Origin: a virus
IMG/VR virus record: IMGVR_UViG_3300010885_004590
Coordinates: 1 to 21,133 of that record
DNA: 21,133 nt
Direction: 5' to 3' (one strand)
Below are positions 6,375-11,759 of the stretch, one piece after another (the first letter of the stretch is position 1; each line of letters begins with the position of its first letter). The notes under the pieces were generated by a model. The model ran no database searches. It saw only the letters and a program-made list of their open reading frames with translations, and had not been told where the DNA came from. Made by a program: the position numbers and the translations under genes.

Positions 6375-6832
6375 TAGCGAACGCTGCTCATCCCGTCGCC
6401 AAAGTTTGGTGATTGGCGTCCTGCGATTGATGGAACAATTTTTGCATTTGCCATTGTTGCAGATGCTGCTGGGTCATGACCTACAGGAAACTTTACATTA
6501 ATGTTGTAACGTGCTCCCATACGTTCTGACTGTGCTGCGCTTCCTGCAGAAACATTCGCTCTATTCGCCTTACCGCCTGCTGTTGGGTCAGATGCTTGTG
6601 TGTTCTTCTTTGGCATAAGGTTTCCCTTTTCAGGTGTACCACTTGCGTTAGTGAACTTTGCTGCATCCATGCCCATGTAGCGACGTGGTGACTTTGAATG
6701 TGCTGCAGAAGCGAGAATCTCTTCTGTTGTTGGAACAGATTTACTCATAGATTTTCCTGCCGCTTCTAAATGTGAGGATGGGGCGCCCATACGACGACGC
6801 ATTGCGTGACCCATTGATGTCCATAGTGCCAT
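6374..6832 (-). CDS. Low-complexity basic hypothetical protein
   Basis: A 152-residue protein, first of the left block in transcription order. It opens with a basic, Met-rich amphipathic segment (ALWTSMGHAMRRRMGAPSSH). Polar Ala/Ser/Lys-rich sequence follows, with SKSPRRYMGMDAAKF, and then a more ordered strand-like stretch (ARYNINVKFPVGHDP). The ATG has a good Shine-Dalgarno sequence (AAGGAG then TAAAA) inside the 36-base gap after spoVS, so this gene is translated independently rather than by overlap. Function unknown. Confidence 0.65.
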   Translation of the reverse strand: MALWTSMGHAMRRRMGAPSSHLEAAGKSMSKSVPTTEEILASAAHSKSPRRYMGMDAAKFTNASGTPEKGNLMPKKNTQASDPTAGGKANRANVSAGSAAQSERMGARYNINVKFPVGHDPAASATMANAKIVPSIAGRQSPNFGDGMSSVR

Positions 6833-6868
6833 TTTTACTCCTTGCTCTTGGATAAGGATAAGGCTGTT

Positions 6869-7192
6869 TTAAGACGCTGTAATGTGAAACACGATAGCGG
6901 AAATTTCACCATCACGACTTTGGATAGTGGTAAATCCTGGCTTATCTGTTAAATCCATGCCACGAGGTGCTACGTATCCACGGGCAATAGCAATGGCTTT
7001 AACTGCTTGGTTTACTGCACCTGCACCTACAGCACGGAGTTTTACTTCATGCTTATCGTAGATGGCATGAGCAATTGCTGAAGCAACGCTCTGCGGATTT
7101 GAGGATGCGCTGACACGTAGGAACGGCTCTTCAGCAGATACTTCAGGAGGTGTATTCAATTTATAGTCCTTTGGTTCGGTTTGGTGTGCCAC
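6869..7192 (-). CDS. spoVS: SpoVS-family protein
   Basis: Residues about 23-105 match the stage V sporulation protein S family along their length: LRVSASSNPQSVASAIA, then RAVGAGAVNQAVKAIAIARG, then YVAPRGMDLTDKPGFTTIQ and the terminal strand SAIVFHI. The GAGAxNQAVKAIAIARG core is the family signature. SpoVS is a small Alba-like fold protein of about 86 residues, thought to bind nucleic acid; in Bacillus it affects the cell-division to sporulation transition. Here about 22 extra polar residues precede the domain. The start is GTG (7192-7190) with a weak AGG-type leader, in a 20-base gap. A role in DNA compaction or transcription control of host or phage is inference. Confidence 0.88.
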   Translation of the reverse strand: MAHQTEPKDYKLNTPPEVSAEEPFLRVSASSNPQSVASAIAHAIYDKHEVKLRAVGAGAVNQAVKAIAIARGYVAPRGMDLTDKPGFTTIQSRDGEISAIVFHITAS

Positions 7193-7212
7193 TCCTAACC
7201 TAAAGGGTAAGG

Positions 7213-7794
7213 CTAAATCGCTGGTTGGTCTCGGTATTTGGCATCTTTCATTTGTTCAACAATTGCTGCCTCAATAGCGCCATCAGTGCTTCCCGATACT
7301 AATCGGGCTAATGCGTACGAATCAGCAGCATTATCGTCATTAAACTCCATACCCCAACGTTTGTAGATTTGTAACAACATCTCTTGTTTCTTGGCATTGC
7401 CCTTGCCTGCTGCATATTTCTTCAACGTCATTGGCGGAACTTTAAGGGGGAATCGTAAGTAATCGTCATAATGGTCATATATTGTTAACCGCACTGTTGC
7501 AGATAACTCGCCCAATACAAGGGCTGCATGACTGGCTAGTACTGTGCCTTCCATTGCAATGTCTACTACGTCTAAATTCTGTTCTTCAAACCACATAAAA
7601 TGGTCTAATAACCATTGTCTAATATCTACTAATCTTTCAATACCAAAATAAGGAGATTTATAAACCCACGTTAAATGTTTGCTTGGGTCTTCTACGCTCA
7701 ATGCTGTTAAAGCAAAACCTGTTAACGACTGGTCTATACCTAACGCTATGTCTCCTGCTTTACTTAATCCGCCTTCTATGAGTTTAGTTGGCAT
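7213..7794 (-). CDS. RuvC-like Holliday junction resolvase
   Basis: A 193-residue RNase H-fold nuclease. D21 lies in the first strand (ALGIDQSLTGFAL), E82 ends the fourth strand (DIAMEGT), and the acidic cluster D153-D154-x3-D158 in FNDDNAADSYALARL supplies the remaining metal ligands. This order of Asp, Glu, then Asp-x-x-Ala-Asp is diagnostic of RuvC-type resolvases. A basic loop (KKYAAGKGNAKKQEM, about residues 125-139) matches the DNA-contacting region. The length is close to RuvC (about 170). It would cut four-way or branched DNA during replication and packaging. Its start overlaps the dNMP kinase gene by 11 bases. Confidence 0.85.
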   Translation of the reverse strand: MPTKLIEGGLSKAGDIALGIDQSLTGFALTALSVEDPSKHLTWVYKSPYFGIERLVDIRQWLLDHFMWFEEQNLDVVDIAMEGTVLASHAALVLGELSATVRLTIYDHYDDYLRFPLKVPPMTLKKYAAGKGNAKKQEMLLQIYKRWGMEFNDDNAADSYALARLVSGSTDGAIEAAIVEQMKDAKYRDQPAI

Positions 7795-8320
7795 TGAGGG
7801 AAATCTCCATACGCTTACGAACTAATGTTCGTAGGTCTTCTAAAGTACCCTCGTTCTTTAAAATCATATCTACTTGATAAGTATCCATATCATGCTCTGA
7901 TACATGCCCGTTTACTGCTTCTACACCGTTGCGTTTAATGCGCCATATTTGAGACTCTACATTAAGTTTTATAGTGTCTGCTTCATTAGCAAACCTAACA
8001 TCGGTAATAACATAGTTCTTTTGAATTTCTAAATGTCTTAATGCACTATTAATCCAAAAGTCTTCTCCAAAAAGATTGCGTGCTGCAACGCCTAAAGACT
8101 GTAACAAATGACGTACTTCGGGTTGGGACTTAGCAACATCCCAACCATAGTCTTCTACTAAAAACTGTAATCTGTTCCCACCTACTTGAGGGTTGGTTGC
8201 GTATAACAATTTACGAATGTTGTCAGCAAACGCAATTCGTTTATAGCCGTATTCTTCTACCAAAATCTTTGCTACTTCATCTTTTCCAGAACGTGCGTAA
8301 CCTGATAGTCCAATAATCAT
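7784..8320 (-). CDS. Deoxynucleoside monophosphate kinase
   Basis: A 178-residue P-loop kinase. The Walker A is at residues 4-13 (GLSGYARSGKDEVA). A predicted lid-type stretch (VRHLLQSLGVAARNLFGEDFW) and YVITDVRFANEAD follow; in T4 gp1-like dNMP kinases this DVRFxNE strand lies at the nucleotide site. These enzymes phosphorylate dNMPs to dNDPs to feed phage DNA synthesis in the cytoplasm. The gene overlaps its upstream neighbour as ATGA and the resolvase gene by 11 bases. The exact base specificity cannot be read from the sequence. Confidence 0.85.
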   Translation of the reverse strand: MIIGLSGYARSGKDEVAKILVEEYGYKRIAFADNIRKLLYATNPQVGGNRLQFLVEDYGWDVAKSQPEVRHLLQSLGVAARNLFGEDFWINSALRHLEIQKNYVITDVRFANEADTIKLNVESQIWRIKRNGVEAVNGHVSEHDMDTYQVDMILKNEGTLEDLRTLVRKRMEISLNAN

Positions 8321-8784
8321 GCGCCGTTGTAATCCTTTCGCATTGCTCGTTGGTCTGAAGTACGACGAGTTATCTCTCGTGATACCAGTGTGATATCACG
8401 TTCCTGGTTAGTCAACATAACTTCCCACGCTTTGCGTTGGGCGTATGTTTGATGGTGTCTGTCTTCTAGGTCTTGTACATCTGGGTCTATTGCAATTTGT
8501 GCTTTGATTAAAGTGACTCTATCTGCCTTTGTTGCAGCGCCCATTTTGTCTACAGTTAATGACGCAATAAGTCGGTCTACTTTTTTCTCAGCAACCTTTT
8601 CCATAATTTGAGCATTTGCTAGTTGAGTAGCAATGTAGTCTGCCCATCCTGTTAATACCGTAAACATCTCTGCTAATTGTTCACTAGACAAAGCAGTGAT
8701 ATCTGGTGGCAACTTAACCATGTCATAGTTAGGTTGCTTAGCGTTAATAAGTTGGTCTTTAACTGTTATGGAATCAAGTTGCAT
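8317..8784 (-). CDS. Alpha-helical actinophage protein of unknown function
   Basis: A 155-residue, almost entirely helical protein. Residues about 25-60 (PDITALSSEQLAEMFTVLTG onward) and about 75-150 contain heptad-like runs, ending in LVSREITRRTSDQRAMRK. I recall similar proteins, with the SREITRRT ending, beside Cas4-like nuclease genes in other actinobacteriophages, always without a function. Position between the nuclease and the dNMP kinase suggests an accessory or structural partner in recombination, which is inference. The gene overlaps the nuclease gene by 19 bases, has a GAAGG leader inside it, and overlaps the kinase gene as ATGA. Confidence 0.75.
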   Translation of the reverse strand: MQLDSITVKDQLINAKQPNYDMVKLPPDITALSSEQLAEMFTVLTGWADYIATQLANAQIMEKVAEKKVDRLIASLTVDKMGAATKADRVTLIKAQIAIDPDVQDLEDRHHQTYAQRKAWEVMLTNQERDITLVSREITRRTSDQRAMRKDYNGA

Positions 8785-9605
8785 GATTTACAACCTTCTT
8801 CTGGACTTATGTTGCACTCAGGCATTACTTCATCCTTGATTGCTTTAATAACTTTCTCAGCCTTAAAGAAGATACGGTCTACAATTTCATAATCTGCTTT
8901 TACCGTGAATTCTTTATACGCCTGGTCTGCTTTTAGTTCATACAGGAATACAATTTCTTTTGGCGCATCGGCGCCAAACATACGGTGTGCTAACTCTAAA
9001 TACATTTGACCCTGTAACAAGTGGCTACGGAATGGTCGTTTGATTCCGTTAAATGCTTTAAAGATGTCACCATCGTTGTCTCTAAGAAGGTCGGGTGCTT
9101 CGTAACGGAAAGTTCCTGCCCCAATTGATTTAATCTCAATTAAGCAATCTTCGCCAATACCCTTAATCCAACCATCTGTGTGCCCTGCAATACGAAGGTC
9201 ATTGTCTATGAGTGTGACTTCCTTGTATTCCATACGACGGTCTTCGCAGTTTAAACACCACTTTGGTGATATGCCTGTAACAGAAGTACCGCAGTGCTTG
9301 CACTGAAAACGTCCGTATAAAACATCCATCTCATGAAACCATGTTTGCCATTTTTCATGGATGAAGTGGCCTTCATCAAAAATAGATTGAAGACGAAGGT
9401 TTGGCTTTTCTTGCTTTTGTTCTCCGCCTGTCATAAGGTAATACGAATACCTTAAACAAAAATCATCTTTAATCATTTCTGAAGGGTGCAGAACTGTTGT
9501 AGAACGGTCACCTAACGGACGACGCATAAGGTGACGTTCAACATCTCCAACGAGACGTGGTTCACGTTTCTTTGCGTCTAGAAAACGCTTTAATTCAGTT
9601 GTCAT
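8766..9605 (-). CDS. Cas4-like PD-(D/E)XK nuclease with Fe-S cysteines
   Basis: A 279-residue nuclease. Active-site residues are visible: H142 and D144 (IAGHTDGWI), then E157-x-K159 (LIEIKS) in the next strand. C50 near the N-terminus and C264, C272, C275 at the C-terminus match the split four-cysteine 4Fe-4S arrangement of the Cas4/AddB/RecB group. An extra ribbon, C102-x2-C105 and C117-x2-C120, is inserted before the catalytic strands. Relatives act as 5'-3' or 3'-5' exonucleases on DNA ends. Close to recA and two resolvase candidates, it probably generates single strands for recombination. No CRISPR array is present. The ATG follows AAGGAATAAA. Confidence 0.85.
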   Translation of the reverse strand: MTTELKRFLDAKKREPRLVGDVERHLMRRPLGDRSTTVLHPSEMIKDDFCLRYSYYLMTGGEQKQEKPNLRLQSIFDEGHFIHEKWQTWFHEMDVLYGRFQCKHCGTSVTGISPKWCLNCEDRRMEYKEVTLIDNDLRIAGHTDGWIKGIGEDCLIEIKSIGAGTFRYEAPDLLRDNDGDIFKAFNGIKRPFRSHLLQGQMYLELAHRMFGADAPKEIVFLYELKADQAYKEFTVKADYEIVDRIFFKAEKVIKAIKDEVMPECNISPEEGCKSCNLIP

Positions 9606-9606
9606 T

Positions 9607-9921
9607 TTATTCCTTAGTTAAGATAAATTCTTGCAACGACATTTTCTTTTTATGCGATTTCTTCCACTTACGAATTAAAGCATTTCTTTCTCTATGACTC
9701 AAGCCCCCCCAAATACCGTGAGGCTCCTCACGTTTAACTGCATCCCATAAACATTGCTTTTGTACGGGACACGGGTTCTTTTTATTCTCTCCAAAACAAA
9801 ATACCTTTGCTTGATTAGCAATGATTTTGTATTGTTCTTTATCTCGTGGTGGGTAGAAGATGTCGGTGTCTTCACCCTTACAACGTGCGCTGTAACGCCA
9901 CGCATACTCTGGTTCTTCCAT
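9607..9921 (-). CDS. WhiB-family Fe-S transcription factor, atypical spacing
   Basis: A 104-residue protein with the four conserved cysteines C14, C42, C51 and C57, followed by the GIWGGLS turn (residues 69-75) and a basic C-terminal segment (RKWKKSHKKK). WhiB proteins bind a 4Fe-4S cluster and regulate transcription, usually through the principal sigma factor. The usual spacing has CxxC at the second and third cysteines. Here they are 8 residues apart (CFGENKKNPC), a six-residue insertion. Phage WhiB proteins are known to reprogramme host genes (mycobacteriophage TM4 WhiB). It sits one base from the nuclease gene. The seven-G run in the GG codons leaves the frame intact. Confidence 0.93.
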   Translation of the reverse strand: MEEPEYAWRYSARCKGEDTDIFYPPRDKEQYKIIANQAKVFCFGENKKNPCPVQKQCLWDAVKREEPHGIWGGLSHRERNALIRKWKKSHKKKMSLQEFILTKE

Positions 9922-9924
9922 GTG

Positions 9925-10242
9925 TTAGGCATCCTTTAGTCGGTCCCTCATCTCCAAGAAATCGTTCTCAAGAAGGACCACGTAGTCCTCCCCGTCTAGA
10001 TGAACTCCCAGTACGGGCATACGTCCATCAAGAATTGCCTCTCTCGTGATTTTGCGTAACACATCCGACTTTAACGTCGTTTGTTTTTTACCTGTAAATT
10101 TATGTTCAATCAAGAGGTCGCTTGACCGAACATCTCCTTTGTGAGACCAAAACGCTCCAGATGCAGCCATAGGTTTACCGCCAATTTTCTTAGCAAGTCT
10201 CTTCTCGTGCTTCTGAGATTGTTTCTGTCCTTCAGTCTTCAT
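9925..10242 (-). CDS. Hjc-like PD-(D/E)XK nuclease
   Basis: A small nuclease (105 residues from this start) with an early glutamate in a helix (QKHEKRLAKK), then SGAFWSHKGDVRSSDLLIEH and a catalytic E-x-K (LIEHKFT), with further strands MPVLGVHL and YVVLLEN. This is the layout of archaeal Hjc-type Holliday junction resolvases and VRR-like nucleases, and its length fits. The open frame reaches 10263 (adding MPHLWRL), but that ATG has no Shine-Dalgarno. The ATG at 10242 has a weak GGCGG leader and an 11-base overlap with recA, so I prefer it. Role: cleavage of recombination or replication intermediates; specificity is unknown. Confidence 0.78.
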   Translation of the reverse strand: MKTEGQKQSQKHEKRLAKKIGGKPMAASGAFWSHKGDVRSSDLLIEHKFTGKKQTTLKSDVLRKITREAILDGRMPVLGVHLDGEDYVVLLENDFLEMRDRLKDA

Positions 10243-11278
10243 CAGCCGCCAAAGGTGCGGCATCAGATGCTAGTACTGCTTTTTGTATCTCTTCTTTAAG
10301 GTCAACTTCCTCACGGATGCTGGCAATAACAGAGTCAATACCCTGCCACTTGCGCTCACCGTGGTAGAACCAACCACCCTTGCGGTTAATGACTCCCATG
10401 ATTACTCCTAGAGAAGCAATTTCTTTTGCGAAATCGTATTCTCCTGGAGCACAGTTGCCACCTTCTGCAAAGTAAAAATCAAAGTATGCAACACGTTGTG
10501 GTGGTGCAGTCTTGTTCTTTAATGTACGAACAACAATTTGTTGTCCTACTCGTACTTTATTTGTTCCTGAACCGATTTCAATCCATTCCTTACGACGTAC
10601 TTCACAACGTGTAAAGAATGCATAGTTCTTTCCTTCTCCGCCAGGAGTTGTCCGTGGGTCGCCATGCATTACACCAATCTTCATTCGGTATTGATTGATG
10701 ATGAGGCCCAATACAGGACGCTCATCCTCAACCAATGACCGCTTCATCGCTGTCCCGACGACTCTGAAGAACTTGTTAGTAAGTAATGCGCCCCTTCCTA
10801 CAGTCATTTCTGACATGTCCTTTTCCATTTCTGGAGCAGGGGATAGGGCAGGTAATGAATCAATTACAATTGCATCAACTGCTTTTGATTCAGCAAATTC
10901 AATTACGGCTTGATAGGCCTCTTCCATGACTGACGTTTCAATGACAATGACCCGTGTTGTATCCACACCACACATTGCTGCATAGTCTGGGACCCATTGT
11001 TCAGCGGCAACCCAAACGGTTGTGTAATTGGGGTCTCGTTGCTGATTGGCTGCAATGGTTTTAAGAGCAACAGCAGTTTTTCCGTGAGATGGTTCACCAA
11101 TGAGTTCATTCCATTGATTACCTGGAAAACCGCCCCCAAGAACATAGTCAAGAGTAGTAGAGCCGCTTGTAATACGAGGAATAGTGTCGCCACGAATATC
11201 ACTGGCAAGAACAACAACGTTGTCCCCAAACCTTTTATTAAGTTGAGCAACAATTTTTTTGGCTTCATCATTTATCAA
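10232..11278 (-). CDS. recA: RecA recombinase, TTG start
   Basis: 348 residues from the preferred start, like bacterial RecA. The Walker A is G61-T68 (GEPSHGKT). The glutamate-containing VAAEQWVPDYA corresponds to the E. coli catalytic Glu96 region. The Walker B strand is VDAIVIDSLPAL (about 134-145). The L2 and DNA-binding region NQYRMKIGVMHGDPRTTPGG is near residues 195-214. It would form filaments for strand exchange. The frame extends to a TTG at 11311, but a TTG at 11278 has a strong GGGAGG leader five bases upstream and a TTGA overlap with the preceding stop, so I place the start there. No ATG is available at this position in frame. Confidence 0.93.
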   Translation of the reverse strand: MINDEAKKIVAQLNKRFGDNVVVLASDIRGDTIPRITSGSTTLDYVLGGGFPGNQWNELIGEPSHGKTAVALKTIAANQQRDPNYTTVWVAAEQWVPDYAAMCGVDTTRVIVIETSVMEEAYQAVIEFAESKAVDAIVIDSLPALSPAPEMEKDMSEMTVGRGALLTNKFFRVVGTAMKRSLVEDERPVLGLIINQYRMKIGVMHGDPRTTPGGEGKNYAFFTRCEVRRKEWIEIGSGTNKVRVGQQIVVRTLKNKTAPPQRVAYFDFYFAEGGNCAPGEYDFAKEIASLGVIMGVINRKGGWFYHGERKWQGIDSVIASIREEVDLKEEIQKAVLASDAAPLAADED

Positions 11279-11646
11279 TTTATCCTCCCAATAATTCCTT
11301 GTGGGTTCCAATTACTTGCTACGTCATTGCCGTTTGCTTGTTTTGCGCTACCTTCTACGCTTGCACCTGTTAAGGCTCCATAACGGCTTCCTGCTTGAGT
11401 AATTGGATAACCACAGTCGTAACAACGTGCTGCTGCATTTTGTACGGTCATATAGTTACCTCCACCGCAATCTGGGCACAACTGTGTCTGAGTAGAACTC
11501 TGGGCTTTAGACATAGGAGTAGGTTGTTGAAAAGTAGTCATAGGCTGTTGTGATGGCGGCATAGGGTTATTTGCTGGACGTGCTGCTACGGGCGCTTGTT
11601 GTGGTTGTGCGCCTAGTTGTTTAGCCCACCAGTCTGCGTTAGTCAC
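11275..11646 (-). CDS. Zinc-ribbon protein with Gln/Pro-rich linker, GTG start
   Basis: A 123-residue protein. The N-terminal helix contains ADWWAKQLG. Residues about 13-55 are Gln/Pro/Ala-rich and disordered (PSQQPMTTFQQPTPM). C57-x2-C60 and C75-x2-C78 (LCPDCGG, then RCYDCGY) then form a classic zinc ribbon, followed by a Gly/Ser/Ala tail ending IIGRIN. Its position between polA and recA suggests a replisome or recombination accessory factor, which is inference. The start is GTG (11646-11644), overlapping the previous stop as GTGA, with GGGA upstream. It overlaps recA as TTGA. Confidence 0.78.
   Translation of the reverse strand: MTNADWWAKQLGAQPQQAPVAARPANNPMPPSQQPMTTFQQPTPMSKAQSSTQTQLCPDCGGGNYMTVQNAAARCYDCGYPITQAGSRYGALTGASVEGSAKQANGNDVASNWNPQGIIGRIN
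11284..11289 (-). promoter_or_regulatory. Strong ribosome-binding site that decides the recA start
   Basis: GGGAGG on the minus strand, 5 bases (ATAAA) before the TTG at 11278, within the last codons of the upstream zinc-ribbon gene. It is the reason for choosing 11278 over the longer frame start at 11311. Confidence 0.75.
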
Positions 11647-11759
11647 TTAGTTTCCCAACGTGACTCGCAACGTACACACAAGACTGTAAAGTCTTGGTCT
11701 AGGCTAGACCACACAATGTTGTACATTTTGTGTCCAAATAGTTTACAAATAAATTTCAC
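11643..11759 (-). CDS. 38-residue DUF1660-like zinc-ribbon mini-protein
   Basis: A very short gene in the 113-base interval after polA. The product starts MKFICKLFGHKMYN and ends VLCVRCESRWETK, with C5, H10, C28 and C31 as likely zinc ligands. The MKxxCxLFGHK opening and the CxRC ending recall prophage mini-proteins filed, from memory, as DUF1660. The start is GTG (11759-11757), overlapping the polA stop as GTGA, with GGGGAG seven bases upstream. Its own stop overlaps the next GTG, again as GTGA. This interlocking and the conserved-looking ligands argue that it is real. Function unknown. Confidence 0.75.
   Translation of the reverse strand: MKFICKLFGHKMYNIVWSSLDQDFTVLCVRCESRWETK

Noticed and set aside
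8766-9605. Cas4-like protein as a sign of a CRISPR-Cas system.
   Set aside because: No direct-repeat array, Cas1 or Cas2 is visible; phages commonly carry stand-alone Cas4-like nucleases for recombination.
9704-9710. Seven-base C run (G run on the coding strand) in the WhiB gene as a possible frameshift or sequencing error.
   Set aside because: It encodes the expected Trp-Gly-Gly of the conserved turn, and the frame is correct on both sides.
9699-9932. Minus-strand frame of 77 residues overlapping the WhiB gene.
   Set aside because: Alternative-frame shadow of the WhiB gene, which has all four cysteines and GIWGGLS. It ends near the G-run and has no supporting motif.
10903-11271. Minus-strand frame inside recA whose translation looks like a membrane protein (LLLNLIKGLGTTLLFLPVIF...).
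   Set aside because: It lies wholly within recA in another frame; the recA frame has all family motifs, and hydrophobic translations commonly arise from frame-shifted coding DNA.
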